DNA of 64,000 nucleotides from Betaproteobacteria bacterium (GCA_027490755.1 JAIXXL010000008.1:108234-172233), one strand, 5' to 3'; counted from the stretch's first letter, positions 28,444 through 38,369 are shown. Numbers and translations are program-made. Notes: generated from the sequence alone by a model not told the origin.

Positions 28444-30339
28444 ATGAGCGCGTTCAGCGGGATGGAAGAACTACTGCAGGACTTTCTGCAGGAGGCATCG
28501 GACCTGCTGTCCGATGTCGACAACAAGCTGGTCGAGCTGGAGCAGCACCCCGGCGACGACGGACTGCTGAACGACGTGTTCCGCGGCTTTCACACCATCA
28601 AGGGGGGTGCCGGCTTCCTTGGTGCCACCGAGATGGTGGCGCTGTGCCACCGCACCGAGAACCTGTTCGACCGCCTGCGCCAGCACACGCTCAGCCTCGA
28701 GCCGGCCATCATGGACGTGATCCTCGACGCCACCGCCGAAGTGCGCACGATGATGGACAGCCTGTCGGCAAGCGCCCAACCGGATCCCGCGCCGGCGACC
28801 CTGCTGGCCGCCCTCGATGCGGTGCTGGAGGGCCGTGACGTCCCGGTGGCGCCAGCAGCGGCCGAGGTCGCGACGCCTGGCGAGCAGCAAGCCTCGGCAA
28901 GCGTCCCGGCAGGCAGCGGCATGGTGGACTGGGCATCGCTGCTGGCCGCGGTCGCGCCCCCCGGGACGCACGCAGCCAACGCCATCGAGCCCGCGGCAGC
29001 CCACGCCCACGCGGCGCCCGTGGCACCGCGACCGGCAGCCGACGCGCCGCGTGCCGCGAAGGGCGGCGCCGGTGGCGGCAGTTCGTCACGAGACTCGACC
29101 ATCCGCGTCGACACCGACCGTCTCGACCAGGTGCTCAACCTGTCGGGCGAGATCGGGCTGACCAAGAACCGCCTCAACTGCCTGCGCGCCGAGCTCCTCG
29201 CCGGCAACACCGGCCCGGACACGGTCAACGCCATGGATGCGGCCATCGCGCAGCTGGACCTGCTGGTCGGCGACCTGCAGAACGCGGTGATGAAGACCCG
29301 CATGCAGCCGGTCGGCAGCCTGTTCCAGAAGTACCCGCGCCTGGTTCGCGACCTCGCCCGCCAGTTGGGCAAGGAGGTCGAGCTGGAGATCAGCGGCGAT
29401 GAGACCGAACTCGACAAGACCATCATCGAGGACCTCAAGGACCCGTTGGTGCATCTGGTGCGCAACGCTGTCGACCACGGCATCGAGATGCCAGCCGACC
29501 GGGTGGCCAACGGCAAGCCGGCGAAATCCACCGTTCGGCTCAGCGCGCAACAGGCTGGTGACCACATCGTGCTCGAGATCAGCGACGACGGTCGCGGCAT
29601 CCGTGCCGATGTCATCCGCCGCAAGGCGCTGGACAAGGGACTGATCGACTTCGAGACCGCCAACTCGCTGGACGAAGCCTCGAGCCTGAAGTTGATCTTC
29701 CTGCCCGGCTTCTCGACCAAGGACCAGATCTCCGATGTGTCCGGTCGTGGTGTCGGCATGGACGTGGTCAAGACCAACATCCAGAAGCTCAACGGGCGCA
29801 TCGACATCGATTCGCAGCCGGGGCTGGGTACCACCTTCCGCGTCCACCTGCCGCTGACGCTGGCCATCATGCCGGTGCTGGTGGTTCGCCTGAAGCAGCA
29901 ATCCTTCGCTGTGCCGCTGTCGATGGTGCGCGAGATCATGCCGCTGTCGCCAGCGACCATCCAGCACGTCTCGGGCCGCGCCACGCTGGTCCTGCGCGAC
30001 GAGGTGCTGCCGGTGCGCTCGCTCGCCGGCATGCTGAACCGTGAAGGCGATGCACCGCCGTTCGGGGTCCTCATGCAAACCTCCGCCCGCGGCTCGTTCG
30101 TGCTCGGCGTCGACGGCTTTGTCGGGCGTGACGACGTTGTCATCAAACCGCTGGCCGACATCAAGCCCAAGGGCGTGTCGGGCGCGACGCTGTCGGGCGA
30201 CGGCTCGGTCGTGCTCGTTCTCGATATCGAGGCCATGCTCGACGAACCTGGCAGCGTCCTGCTCGGCTACACCTTCAACCGGCAGGACAGCGACGTCGCG
30301 GCCCTGCCCGGCCCACTCGGCGCGGCCCTCGCGGCCTGA
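28444..30339 (+). CDS. cheA: Chemotaxis histidine kinase CheA
   Basis: Central chemotaxis kinase, 631 residues. P1 carries H50 in FHTIKGGAGF. After about 85 residues of Ala/Pro-rich linker come the P3 dimerisation helices (DSTIRVDTDRLDQVLNLSGE), the P4 kinase domain (HLVRNAVDHGIE, DDGRGI, GRGVGMDVV) and the CheW-like P5. A recognisable P2 CheY-binding domain is not evident; a short DWASLLAAV motif stands in the linker instead. It is the last gene of the cheV-cheA run, and no cheW, cheR, cheB or receptor gene follows. Confidence 0.96.
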   Translation: MSAFSGMEELLQDFLQEASDLLSDVDNKLVELEQHPGDDGLLNDVFRGFHTIKGGAGFLGATEMVALCHRTENLFDRLRQHTLSLEPAIMDVILDATAEVRTMMDSLSASAQPDPAPATLLAALDAVLEGRDVPVAPAAAEVATPGEQQASASVPAGSGMVDWASLLAAVAPPGTHAANAIEPAAAHAHAAPVAPRPAADAPRAAKGGAGGGSSSRDSTIRVDTDRLDQVLNLSGEIGLTKNRLNCLRAELLAGNTGPDTVNAMDAAIAQLDLLVGDLQNAVMKTRMQPVGSLFQKYPRLVRDLARQLGKEVELEISGDETELDKTIIEDLKDPLVHLVRNAVDHGIEMPADRVANGKPAKSTVRLSAQQAGDHIVLEISDDGRGIRADVIRRKALDKGLIDFETANSLDEASSLKLIFLPGFSTKDQISDVSGRGVGMDVVKTNIQKLNGRIDIDSQPGLGTTFRVHLPLTLAIMPVLVVRLKQQSFAVPLSMVREIMPLSPATIQHVSGRATLVLRDEVLPVRSLAGMLNREGDAPPFGVLMQTSARGSFVLGVDGFVGRDDVVIKPLADIKPKGVSGATLSGDGSVVLVLDIEAMLDEPGSVLLGYTFNRQDSDVAALPGPLGAALAA

Positions 30340-30351
30340 ATCGAGAACCTT

Positions 30352-30368
30352 TCGGCTGCGCCAGCCGA
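30352..30368 (+). terminator. Weak hairpin after cheA
   Basis: TCGGCT-GCGCC-AGCCGA forms a six-base stem between the convergent cheA and radC genes. There is no T-tract, so intrinsic termination is doubtful. Confidence 0.3.
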
Positions 30369-30385
30369 GTCACCTGACCAGGCCA

Positions 30386-31045
30386 TCAGAGCAGACCGGC
30401 CTCGGCGAAAGAGAACACCCGCTGCCGGGTGACCACCAGGTGATCCAGCGTGCGCACGTCGACCAGGGCCAACGCATCTCTTAGGGCAGTGGTCAGGCTG
30501 CGGTCCGCGAGGCTGGGCTCGGCCGCACCTGACGGGTGGTTGTGGGCCAGCACCACGGCGCTGGCGTTGAGTTCCAGAGCGCGGCGGACCACCTCGCGCG
30601 GGTAGACGCTGGTCTGCGAGACACTGCCGCGGAACATCTCCTCGAACTCCAGCAGACGGTGCTGCGCGTCCAGGAAGATGACGGCGAAGACCTCGTGCGG
30701 AGACAGCCCTATGCCAAGGCGGAGGTAGTCGCGCACTGCATCGGGTGAATCGAGCAGGCGCATCTCGGGCAGCGACTGGGCCATGCCGCGACGCACCAGC
30801 TCCACCGCCACCGACACCCGATAACGGACCCGCCTGTCACGGCCCGCTGGCGCATGGATCGGCGGCAGAACCAGCCCGGCCAGGCCACCGGCCTCTCGCA
30901 TCAGCCGGCGCAGGGCACGGCTGGGCGCGGCGCCGATCAGCTCCGCCAGCAACTCGGCATCGTCGTGGGCCTTGAATCGGCTGCCGCACGCGTCCCCGCT
31001 GCGGGGCAGCGCGTTACACTCGCGGCCATGCAGACGCCTGCCCAT
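30386..31045 (-). CDS. radC: RadC family protein (MPN/JAB1 domain) with divergent N-terminus
   Basis: Zinc-metalloprotease-fold protein of the RadC family; the old DNA-repair name is not well supported and the true role is uncertain. The C-terminal MPN domain is intact: [34 protein letters not shown] and [12 protein letters not shown] degenerate helix-hairpin-helix region ([20 protein letters not shown]) precedes it, but the usual N-terminal WPxxERPREKL segment is missing. The best ATG (31045) gives 219 residues and overlaps the start of divergent coaBC by 18 bases, so the true start is uncertain; an alternative in-frame codon further in cannot be excluded. Confidence 0.85.
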   Translation of the reverse strand: MGRRLHGRECNALPRSGDACGSRFKAHDDAELLAELIGAAPSRALRRLMREAGGLAGLVLPPIHAPAGRDRRVRYRVSVAVELVRRGMAQSLPEMRLLDSPDAVRDYLRLGIGLSPHEVFAVIFLDAQHRLLEFEEMFRGSVSQTSVYPREVVRRALELNASAVVLAHNHPSGAAEPSLADRSLTTALRDALALVDVRTLDHLVVTRQRVFSFAEAGLL

Positions 31046-32230
31046 CCCCCGGCCCGCCACTTCGTGCTTGGTGTCACGGGTGGCATCGCCGCATACAAGA
31101 GCGCCGAACTGGTGCGCCTGTGGGTGCGTCAGGGCCACACCGTCGATGTCGTGATGACTGCGGCAGCCAAGGCCTTCGTTGGGCCGGTCACCTTTCAGGC
31201 GCTGTCCGGCCGCCCCGTCAGGGACGACCTCTGGCACTGCGGAGATGGCGGGATGGACCATATCGCCCTGTCGCGGAATGTGGATGCGGTGATTGTCGCG
31301 CCGGCCTCAGCCGATTTCATCGGCAAGTTGACGCATGGTCTGGCGGATGACCTGCTCTCCACGCTGTGTCTGGCGCGCGATTGCCCGCTGCTGGTGGCAC
31401 CGGCGATGAACCGGCAGATGTGGGAGAACCCGGCCACCCGGCGCAACATCGCCCAACTGCGGGCCGACGGCATCGCCGTGCTGGGCCCCGCCAGCGGCGA
31501 ACAGGCCTGCGGGGAGGTGGGCGAAGGACGGATGATCGAGCCTGAGGAGATCGTCTGGCGTGTCGAGTCGCAACTGCTGCCGAAACCGCTCGCCGGCCGG
31601 CGCGTACTGGTCACCTCCGGACCCACCTACGAGCCCCTGGACCCGGTGCGCGCCATCGTCAACCGCAGCTCCGGGCGGATGGGCCACGCCATCGCTGCCG
31701 CCGCGCGCGACGCTGGCGCCGAGGTGACGCTGGTATCGGGGCCGGTAGCGCTGCCCCCGCCTGGTGATGTCCGCACCCTGAGGGTCGAAACAGCGGCCGA
31801 GATGCTGGCTGCGGTGGAATCGGAATTGGACGGCACCGACATCTTCGTCAGTGTGGCGGCGGTAGCCGATTACCGCAGCGAGACCCCATCCGAAGACAAG
31901 ATCAAGCGCGACGGTGGTCCGCTGCAACTGGACCTGCTGCCCAACCCCGACATCCTGGCCGCGGTCGCGGCACGGCCTGACGCGCCCTTCTGCGTCGGCT
32001 TCGCCGCCGAGAGCCGCGACCTGCTCGACAACGCCGAGGCCAAGCGTCGACGCAAGGGACTGCCACTGCTGGTGGCCAATGACGCCAGCGCCATCGGCAG
32101 CGCTGAGAGCAGCCTGCACCTGCTGGACGATTCAGGCATCCACAGCCTGCCCCCCGCCGAAAAGGCGATCTCGGGGCGTTGGGTGGTCGAGCACATCGCC
32201 CGCCTTTTCACACACTGGGAGAGACACTGA
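31028..32230 (+). CDS. coaBC: Bifunctional phosphopantothenoylcysteine synthetase/decarboxylase
   Basis: Catalyses two consecutive steps of coenzyme A synthesis; 400 residues. The N-terminal FMN-dependent CoaC domain has [15 protein letters not shown], the [16 protein letters not shown] substrate loop and the catalytic cysteine in [11 protein letters not shown]. The C-terminal CoaB domain has [20 protein letters not shown] and the KIKRDGG nucleotide region. The start at 31028 (MQTPAHPP) is preferred because upstream codons read through radC. Its stop shares a base with the dut start (TGATG). Confidence 0.97.
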   Translation: MQTPAHPPARHFVLGVTGGIAAYKSAELVRLWVRQGHTVDVVMTAAAKAFVGPVTFQALSGRPVRDDLWHCGDGGMDHIALSRNVDAVIVAPASADFIGKLTHGLADDLLSTLCLARDCPLLVAPAMNRQMWENPATRRNIAQLRADGIAVLGPASGEQACGEVGEGRMIEPEEIVWRVESQLLPKPLAGRRVLVTSGPTYEPLDPVRAIVNRSSGRMGHAIAAAARDAGAEVTLVSGPVALPPPGDVRTLRVETAAEMLAAVESELDGTDIFVSVAAVADYRSETPSEDKIKRDGGPLQLDLLPNPDILAAVAARPDAPFCVGFAAESRDLLDNAEAKRRRKGLPLLVANDASAIGSAESSLHLLDDSGIHSLPPAEKAISGRWVVEHIARLFTHWERH

Positions 32231-32676
32231 TGCGAGTCGAACTGCGCATCCTCGACGATCGCCTGCGCGAATCACCGCCGGCCTACGCCACCGCGGGCTC
32301 TGCGGGGCTTGATCTGCGCGCCTGCATCGAAGCGCCGATAGCGATCGGGCCGGGCACCACCCACCTGATCCCGACCGGTATGGCACTGCACCTGGCCGAC
32401 CCCGGCTACGCCGCCGTGCTGCTGCCGCGATCGGGGCTGGGCCACAAGCACGGCATCGTGCTTGGCAACCTGGTCGGCCTGATCGACTCGGACTACCAGG
32501 GGCAGGTCTTCGTATCGGTTTGGAACCGGGGCAACGAGAGCTTCGAACTGCAACCGCTGGAGCGCATCGCGCAACTGGTCATCGTGCCGGTGGCGCGCGC
32601 CGATTTCGTCGAGGTGGAAACCTTCGCCAGCAGCGACCGCGGCGCCGGCGGCTTCGGCAGCACTGGGCGCGGCTGA
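32230..32676 (+). CDS. dut: Deoxyuridine 5'-triphosphate nucleotidohydrolase
   Basis: Hydrolyses dUTP to dUMP, limiting uracil in DNA and feeding dTMP synthesis. This 148-residue trimeric-type enzyme shows all motifs: [41 protein letters not shown] and the C-terminal [10 protein letters not shown]. The start overlaps the coaBC stop by one base, the usual coaBC-dut arrangement. Confidence 0.98.
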   Translation: MRVELRILDDRLRESPPAYATAGSAGLDLRACIEAPIAIGPGTTHLIPTGMALHLADPGYAAVLLPRSGLGHKHGIVLGNLVGLIDSDYQGQVFVSVWNRGNESFELQPLERIAQLVIVPVARADFVEVETFASSDRGAGGFGSTGRG

Positions 32677-32684
32677 GCCAGGGC

Positions 32685-33068
32685 ATGGCAAACGATCGTC
32701 ACGGTCTGGTGCTGTTCGCCCACGGTGCACGCGCGCCGTCCTGGGCGGTGCCCTTCGAACGCCTGCGCGACCTGGTTGCTGCCGGCCACGGCGACGGCCT
32801 GGTGCGGCTGGCCTACCTCGAACTGATGCGGCCTGACCTGCCCACGGTGGTCGACGAACTGGCAGCCGAGGGCGTCACGCGCGTCGACCTGTTCCCCATC
32901 TTCCTCGCCGTCGGCAGCCATCTGCGTGAGGACCTGCCGCTGCTGGTCGCGGCGGCTCGGGCGCGGCACCCCGACATCGCCATCACGGTGCACGCAGCAC
33001 TGGGCGAGAGCGAGGCGATGCTGCGCCATATCGCCGGCGGAATCGCTCAGGCGCTATCCGAAGACTGA
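32685..33068 (+). CDS. cbiX: Small CbiX-type sirohydrochlorin chelatase
   Basis: Short (127-residue) class II chelatase inserting Co2+ or Fe2+ into sirohydrochlorin, probably acting as a dimer. The metal-site histidines are in LVLFAHGARAPSW and FLAVGSHLREDLP. It lies 8 bases after dut and its last 22 bases overlap the convergent methyltransferase gene. Whether it serves sirohaem or cobalamin synthesis cannot be told here. Confidence 0.88.
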   Translation: MANDRHGLVLFAHGARAPSWAVPFERLRDLVAAGHGDGLVRLAYLELMRPDLPTVVDELAAEGVTRVDLFPIFLAVGSHLREDLPLLVAAARARHPDIAITVHAALGESEAMLRHIAGGIAQALSED

Positions 33069-33814
33069 CGCACACGCTCGTACATCGCGATGGCAGCCGC
33101 CACTGCGACGTTGAGCGACTCGGTACGTCCTGGCATCGGGATGCTGACGAGCCGGTCAGCTGCGCGCAGGCCTTCGGCACCGATGCCGGCGCCCTCGCCG
33201 CCCAGCAAGAGGACGATGTCGCCACGCAAGTCGGTGCGGTGGAGTGGTGTTCCGCCCGCGGGCACCAGGGCAAGCACCTGACCGGTGTAGGCATGCAGCG
33301 CCGCCTGCAGGTCGATGCCCTGACAGACCGGCAGAATGGCATGCGCGCCCTGGCCGGCCCTTAGCACCTTCCACGACCAGGCATCGGCGCAGCCCCGTCC
33401 CAGCCAGACCTGGTCGAACGCACTGGCTGCGGCGCTGCGGATGGCGGTACCGACGTTTCCGGGATCCTGCACGCCATCAAGGGCGAGGATGCTGCCGCTG
33501 ACGGACGGCTGTGGATCCGGGATGGGGACGATGGCGAGCACGCCCGGCGCAGCCCCGGCCGGGGAGACGGATGCGAGGCAATCATCGTCGACCAGTTGCA
33601 CGGTGGCACCACGCCCCTGCCACGCGTCTGCCTCGGCTGCCCGCGAGGCGGACAGCAGCAGATGCTCGACGCGGTGCCCGGCAGCCAGCCAGTCGGCCAG
33701 CAGGTGCTCACCCTCCATCACGGCGAGGCCAGCAGCGTGTCGTTCGCGCGGACGCTCGAGCAGCTGCCTGGTCTGCAGCAGCAGGGGATTGCGCCGGCTC
33801 CGAATCACCTCCAT
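33047..33814 (-). CDS. SpoU/TrmH-family RNA 2'-O-methyltransferase
   Basis: SAM-dependent ribose methyltransferase with the trefoil-knot fold, 255 residues. An N-terminal substrate-binding domain (MEVIRSRRNPLLLQTRQLLE) is followed by SpoU motif 1 (DPGNVGTAIRSAAA), motif 2 (LLLGGEGAGIGAEGL) and motif 3 (IPMPGRTESLNVAVAAAIAMYE). It could be RlmB-like or an uncharacterised TrmH-family member. It converges on cbiX with a 22-base overlap and diverges from motA. Confidence 0.92.
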   Translation of the reverse strand: MEVIRSRRNPLLLQTRQLLERPRERHAAGLAVMEGEHLLADWLAAGHRVEHLLLSASRAAEADAWQGRGATVQLVDDDCLASVSPAGAAPGVLAIVPIPDPQPSVSGSILALDGVQDPGNVGTAIRSAAASAFDQVWLGRGCADAWSWKVLRAGQGAHAILPVCQGIDLQAALHAYTGQVLALVPAGGTPLHRTDLRGDIVLLLGGEGAGIGAEGLRAADRLVSIPMPGRTESLNVAVAAAIAMYERVRQSSDSA

Positions 33815-33865
33815 GGCGCGGGAGCATACCTTGGAGAGCGAACAGCGTCCGCATCGAACTCCGGC

Positions 33866-33892
33866 TCAAGTAAAGTGAGGAAAGTCCGTAAC
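33866..33892 (+). promoter_or_regulatory. Candidate sigma-28 promoter for motA-motB
   Basis: TCAAGTAA (33866-33873), 11 bases, then TCCGTAAC (33885-33892). The match to the textbook FliA consensus is only partial, but it follows the same TCAAGT-N-TCCG pattern as the stronger fliC element in this window. It ends 43 bases before the motA start. Confidence 0.45.
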
Positions 33893-33935
33893 TGGATAGT
33901 GAACCCCCAACGACCGACAGGGCCGTCGTCCGCAC

Positions 33936-34796
33936 ATGTTTATCGCAATCGGCTACATCATCACCCTGGGCTCGATCTTCGGCGGCTTCGTATTGGCCGG
34001 CGGACACCTGGCAGCCCTGTTCCAGCCCCTAGAACTGCTGATGATCTTCGGCGGTGCTGCTGGCGCGTTCGTCGCCGGCAACAGCCAGAAGAACGTCAAG
34101 GCCACGATCAAGGCCTTCCCGGGCCTGTTCAAGGGCCCGGCCTACAACAAGGCGGTGTACATCGACGTGCTGGCGATGCTGTTCGAGATCCTCGCCAAGG
34201 TGCGCAAGGAGGGCCTGATGTCCATCGAATCGGACGTCGAGGAGCCAGAGAAGAGCGCCATCTTCTCCAAGTACCCGAAGATCCTGGCGGATCACCACGT
34301 CGTCGAGTTCCTCACCGACTACCTGCGCATGATGGTGGGCGGCAACCTCAACGTGTTCGAGATCGAGTCCTTGATGGACGCCGAACTCGAGGCGCACCAC
34401 AAGGAAGAGCATGCGCCAGGCGACGCTCTCTCCAAGTTGGGCGACGGTATGCCGGCGTTCGGCATCGTGGCCGCCGTTATGGGGGTGGTGCACACCATGG
34501 AATCGTTGCACCTCCCGCCAGAAGAGCTTGGCCTGCTGATCGCCCACGCGCTGGTCGGGACCTTCCTAGGGATCCTGCTCTCCTACGGCATGGTGGCGCC
34601 ATTGTCGGCGCTGCACGAACAGAAATCAGCCGAGGCAAGCAAGATCTACGACTGCATCAAGGCGGTGCTGCTGGCCAGCATGAACGGCTACGCCCCGCCG
34701 GTGGCCGTGGAATTCGGGCGCAAGGTGCTGTTCTCGACAGACCGTCCGGGCTTCCGCGAGCTCGAGGAAGAGATCAAGAGCCGCAAGGGCAAGTAA
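33936..34796 (+). CDS. motA: Flagellar motor stator protein MotA
   Basis: Stator subunit forming the proton channel with MotB, 286 residues with four transmembrane helices. The cytoplasmic loop carries the charged torque residues (about 90 and 98, in LAKVRKEGLMSIESDVEEPE), and the TM3-4 region includes GDGMPAFGIVAAVMGVVHTM. It lies 50 bases before motB. No strong ribosome site is visible before the ATG. Confidence 0.97.
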   Translation: MFIAIGYIITLGSIFGGFVLAGGHLAALFQPLELLMIFGGAAGAFVAGNSQKNVKATIKAFPGLFKGPAYNKAVYIDVLAMLFEILAKVRKEGLMSIESDVEEPEKSAIFSKYPKILADHHVVEFLTDYLRMMVGGNLNVFEIESLMDAELEAHHKEEHAPGDALSKLGDGMPAFGIVAAVMGVVHTMESLHLPPEELGLLIAHALVGTFLGILLSYGMVAPLSALHEQKSAEASKIYDCIKAVLLASMNGYAPPVAVEFGRKVLFSTDRPGFRELEEEIKSRKGK

Positions 34797-34846
34797 CAGG
34801 GTGCGCGCCATTACGGATGCGTTGTCCCTTCAGGGAGTGATCGCGG

Positions 34847-35824
34847 GTGAGTGACGACAGTCAGCGGCCAATAGTCTTCAAGCGGGTCAAGAAGACCCTG
34901 CATGGCGGCCACCATGGTGGCGCCTGGAAGATCGCGTACGCCGACTTCGTGACCGCCATGATGGCGTTCTTCCTGCTCATGTGGCTGCTCACGTCGGTGA
35001 ACAAGGCCAAGCTCGAGGGCATCTCCAGTTACTTCAAGACGCCGCTGCGTGTGGCCTTGGTTGGCGGTGGCTCAGGCTCCAAGGCCAACATGCTGCCCAA
35101 CGAGGGCGACGGCATCCTCAAGCAGCCAGGCAACCGCCCGCAGGAAGGCAAGGGCGAAAAGCCCAGCCAGGGTGATGGCGAAAAATCGGGAAAGGGTGAC
35201 TCGGACGCCGAGAAGATCGCGGAGATGATCCAGGCGCGCGTCGAGAAGCGCCAGCTTGAAGAGCTCAAGCAGGAGATCGAGGAGGCCATCGCGGTGGTCC
35301 CCGACCTCGCCAAATTCAAGGAACTGATCAAGCTCGAGCAGACCACCGACGGTCTGCGGCTGCAGATCATGGATGACCAGAAACGACCCTCTTTCGACAA
35401 CGGCAGCGGCCGCATGAAGGAGCACACGTCGACCGTACTGCGCCAGCTGGCGCTGCTGCTGAACCAGGTGAACAACCGCATCAGCATCTCGGGTCACACC
35501 GACGCCAAACCATATGCCGGTGGCCTTGGCGGCTACTCCAACTGGGAACTGTCGGCAGACCGCGCCAATTCGGCGCGCCGCGAACTGATCAACGGCGGCA
35601 TCAAGGAAGACAAGATCCTGCGGGTCGTCGGTTTGGGCTCGTCGTCTCCGTTCAACAAGAATGACCCCTCGGACCCCATCAACCGGCGTATCACCATCAT
35701 GGTGCTGAACAAGAAGGCCGCCGAGATCGTCAGCTCGGACGGTGGGTCGCTCGACATCTCGCGCCCGGTCGACATCGCTCCCCCACAGCTTGAGCCGCCG
35801 GAAGCCCCCGCACAGCGACGCTGA
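34847..35824 (+). CDS. motB: Flagellar motor stator protein MotB
   Basis: Peptidoglycan-anchored stator partner, 325 residues. One N-terminal TM helix contains the essential proton-carrying aspartate D33 (IAYADFVTAMMAFFLLMWLL). A charged linker and plug region follow, then the OmpA-like domain (SGHTDAKPY, NWELSADRANSARREL). The start is GTG with AGGGAG upstream. MotA/MotB family sequences of this type are usually H+-driven. Confidence 0.97.
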   Translation: MSDDSQRPIVFKRVKKTLHGGHHGGAWKIAYADFVTAMMAFFLLMWLLTSVNKAKLEGISSYFKTPLRVALVGGGSGSKANMLPNEGDGILKQPGNRPQEGKGEKPSQGDGEKSGKGDSDAEKIAEMIQARVEKRQLEELKQEIEEAIAVVPDLAKFKELIKLEQTTDGLRLQIMDDQKRPSFDNGSGRMKEHTSTVLRQLALLLNQVNNRISISGHTDAKPYAGGLGGYSNWELSADRANSARRELINGGIKEDKILRVVGLGSSSPFNKNDPSDPINRRITIMVLNKKAAEIVSSDGGSLDISRPVDIAPPQLEPPEAPAQRR

Positions 35825-36602
35825 GGCACCGGCATCGCCGATCCGCAAGGCGGCGCTCTGTCTCGTCGGCGCCACCGTCCTGGTGGTGGTGCTTATGAAC
35901 GCCCTCCCCCCACACGACGAGACACCGTTCCAGTGGGCGTGGCTGCATGGCGCGTTGGCTGCGTCCATGGCCTGGGCCACAACCATGCCGCGCTGGTGGG
36001 TGCCGATCATGCTGCTGTTCGCGCCAGCAGTCTTGCTTGCGCTGACGCTGCAGGTCCCGCCGCTGGTCTGGCTGGCGGCTGGCCTCCTGCCCTGGCTGGT
36101 GTTCCGCGGCGCCCTGCGGGACCGCGTGCCGCTGTTCCTCAGCGACCAGCCGGCCATCAGCCGACTGTTGGAAATGATCACCGACGAGCATCCGGTCAGC
36201 GTCGTCGACCTGGGCTGCGGCACCGGCGGTCTGCTGCTGGCGTTGCGTGAAGCGCGGCCCATCGCCCGACTGCGCGGCGTCGAGAACGCGCCGCTGACCT
36301 GGCTGATCGCCCGCATCAGGCTGGCAAAATCGGCGGTGGATGTGGTCTACGGATCGATCTGGGATGAGCCGCTCGGCGGCTACGACGTTGTTTACGCCTA
36401 CCTCTCCCCGGCGGCCATGCCGCGCCTGTGGGAGAAGGCCCGCCGCGAGATGAGGGCCGGGAGCCTGCTGGTCAGCAACAGCTTCGAGGTACCAGGCGTC
36501 ACGCCGCAGCGGGTTCTGGAACTGGATGGCACCGGCATGGCCACCGCGCTCTACGTCTGGGAGATGGGCGGACCGCCAGGGCCCGGCACGCAGGTGAACT
36601 GA
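35742..36602 (+). CDS. Membrane-anchored class I SAM-dependent methyltransferase
   Basis: Protein of unknown substrate with three to four N-terminal hydrophobic helices (AALCLVGATVLVVVLMNAL; WAWLHGALAASMAWA; WWVPIMLLFAPAVLLALTL and PPLVWLAAGLLPWLVF) and then a Rossmann methyltransferase domain with motif I VVDLGCGTGGLLLAL. The start is uncertain: the open frame begins at a GTG (35742) inside motB, and a TTG at 35790 is another option; both overlap motB, so translation may be coupled to it. The 22-base gap to the convergent rnhB holds no terminator. It may act on a membrane-associated substrate. Confidence 0.75.
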   Translation: MGRSTSRARSTSLPHSLSRRKPPHSDAEAPASPIRKAALCLVGATVLVVVLMNALPPHDETPFQWAWLHGALAASMAWATTMPRWWVPIMLLFAPAVLLALTLQVPPLVWLAAGLLPWLVFRGALRDRVPLFLSDQPAISRLLEMITDEHPVSVVDLGCGTGGLLLALREARPIARLRGVENAPLTWLIARIRLAKSAVDVVYGSIWDEPLGGYDVVYAYLSPAAMPRLWEKARREMRAGSLLVSNSFEVPGVTPQRVLELDGTGMATALYVWEMGGPPGPGTQVN

Positions 36603-36624
36603 CCGCCACCGCGCGCTGCAAAGC

Positions 36625-37194
36625 TTACTGCTCGGCCTGCAGCAGTCGCGCCACCGGGCCGAAAGATCGCCGGTGTACCGGACTGGGCCCCAGACTCTGC
36701 AGCGCCTTCAGGTGGGCAGCCGTCGGGTAGCCGGCATGACGCTCGAACCCGTATCCCGGGTACACCTCGGCCAACTGCCGCATGACCCCGTCGCGGGCGG
36801 TCTTGGCCAGAATGGAAGCCGCCGAGATGGCCGGTACGGTGGCGTCGCCGCCGACCACGCACCGCGTGCGGCGTGCCCAGCGCGGCGACTGGTTGCCGTC
36901 GATCCAGACCTCGGCAGGTTCATGCCCCAGGCCATCGACAGCGCGCTGCATGGCAAGCAGGGTGGCCTGCAGGATGTTGAGGTGGTCGATCTCCTCGACC
37001 GTTGCGTAGGCGACGCACCAGGCCGAAGCATGCTCGCGGATGCGCAAGGCCAGAGCCTCACGACGAATCGCACTGAGCTGTTTGGAGTCGGCGAGCCCCT
37101 CGATCGGGAACCCGTCGCCGAGTACGACCGCAGCCGCGCAGACGGGTCCGGCGAGGGGCCCACGCCCTGCCTCGTCGACGCCGGCGATCATCAC
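36625..37194 (-). CDS. rnhB: Ribonuclease HII
   Basis: Removes ribonucleotides from DNA-RNA hybrids; 189 residues. The catalytic carboxylates are in [16 protein letters not shown] and WIDGNQSP, with further conserved blocks LADSKQLS and [16 protein letters not shown]. Its start overlaps the lpxB stop by 4 bases, the standard lpxB-rnhB arrangement. It is the last gene of the long leftward envelope run. Confidence 0.97.
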   Translation of the reverse strand: MMIAGVDEAGRGPLAGPVCAAAVVLGDGFPIEGLADSKQLSAIRREALALRIREHASAWCVAYATVEEIDHLNILQATLLAMQRAVDGLGHEPAEVWIDGNQSPRWARRTRCVVGGDATVPAISAASILAKTARDGVMRQLAEVYPGYGFERHAGYPTAAHLKALQSLGPSPVHRRSFGPVARLLQAEQ

Positions 37195-38369
37195 GCAGCG
37201 CCCTGCTCGCCGTCGAGGACGGGTGCCAGCGCATCAACGATCGCGGCGGTCGTGTCGGCGGTAAGCGCGCGGTGGATGTCGCAGAAAGCCGTCTGCTGGT
37301 CGTCCGCGGCAGGATTGTCGAGTTGCGCCGCGAGAGCCTCGGCAAGCGCCGCCTCGGTTGCTGCGTCCTGCAGAAGCTCGGGAACGATCTCCCGGCGCGC
37401 GAGGATGTTGGGCAGTCCGACCCAGGGCAGATAACCACGCCAGCGCATCAGCTGATACGAAAGCCACGGCATGCGGTAGCTGATCACCATCGGCTTCTTC
37501 AGCAGCGCCGCCTCGAGCGTCGCGGTGCCGCTGGCGATCAGCGCCGCATCGCACGCCTCAAGAGCCTGATGGGCGTGGCCCAGCACCACCTGGAAACGGT
37601 CGTGGTGCGTAGCGTTGGCACGCAGCAAGAGGTTGAAACGATCGAACGTCGTGCGCGTCGCCAGCGGCACCAGGAAGCAGGCGTCGGGATGGCTCAAGAG
37701 CAGGCGCTCGGCAGCGCGGATGAACAGCAGTCCGAGGTGCTCGACCTCGGCCATGCGCGATCCAGGCATCAGCGTGACCAGCGGTTTGCACTGTGGCGCC
37801 ACGCGCAAGGTGCGGCGCGCACCGGCGGTATCTGGAACCATGGGCAACTGCGTGGCGAGCGGATGGCCGACGAAGGTGACTGGGATGCCTGCCGCCTGGT
37901 AGAGCGGCGGCTCCATCGGAAAAAGCGCCAGCACGCGGCCAGCAGCCCGACCGATGCCCCGGATGCGTCCCCCGCGCCACGCCCAGATCGATGGGCTGAC
38001 GTAATGGATGGTGGGAATGCCGGCGGCGCGCAAACGTCGCTCGAGGGCAAGGTTGAAATCGGGGGCATCGACGCCGACGAATACATCGGGCCTATTGCGG
38101 AGCAAGTGTTGGCCAAGCCGGCGGCGGATGCGTAAAAGGGCCGGCAGCCGACGGACCACCTCGACATAGCCACGAACGGCCAGCATCTCTTGCGGGTACA
38201 GGCCGTCCATACCTTCGGCCTGCATCTTCGGCCCGCCGATGCCGACGAATCGCGCCTCCGGCCAACGCGAGCGCACCGCCTGCATGAAGCCCGCACCCAG
38301 AAGGTCGCCCGACGCCTCCCCGGCGACGATGCCGATCAGCGGTGGGCGCCGACAGCCCTCGCTCGACAT
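37191..38369 (-). CDS. lpxB: Lipid-A-disaccharide synthase
   Basis: GT19 glycosyltransferase joining UDP-diacylglucosamine and lipid X to make the lipid A disaccharide at the inner membrane. N-terminal [31 protein letters not shown] and [13 protein letters not shown] are diagnostic. Length is 392. It starts 4 bases after the lpxA stop and overlaps rnhB. Confidence 0.98.
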   Translation of the reverse strand: MSSEGCRRPPLIGIVAGEASGDLLGAGFMQAVRSRWPEARFVGIGGPKMQAEGMDGLYPQEMLAVRGYVEVVRRLPALLRIRRRLGQHLLRNRPDVFVGVDAPDFNLALERRLRAAGIPTIHYVSPSIWAWRGGRIRGIGRAAGRVLALFPMEPPLYQAAGIPVTFVGHPLATQLPMVPDTAGARRTLRVAPQCKPLVTLMPGSRMAEVEHLGLLFIRAAERLLLSHPDACFLVPLATRTTFDRFNLLLRANATHHDRFQVVLGHAHQALEACDAALIASGTATLEAALLKKPMVISYRMPWLSYQLMRWRGYLPWVGLPNILARREIVPELLQDAATEAALAEALAAQLDNPAADDQQTAFCDIHRALTADTTAAIVDALAPVLDGEQGAA

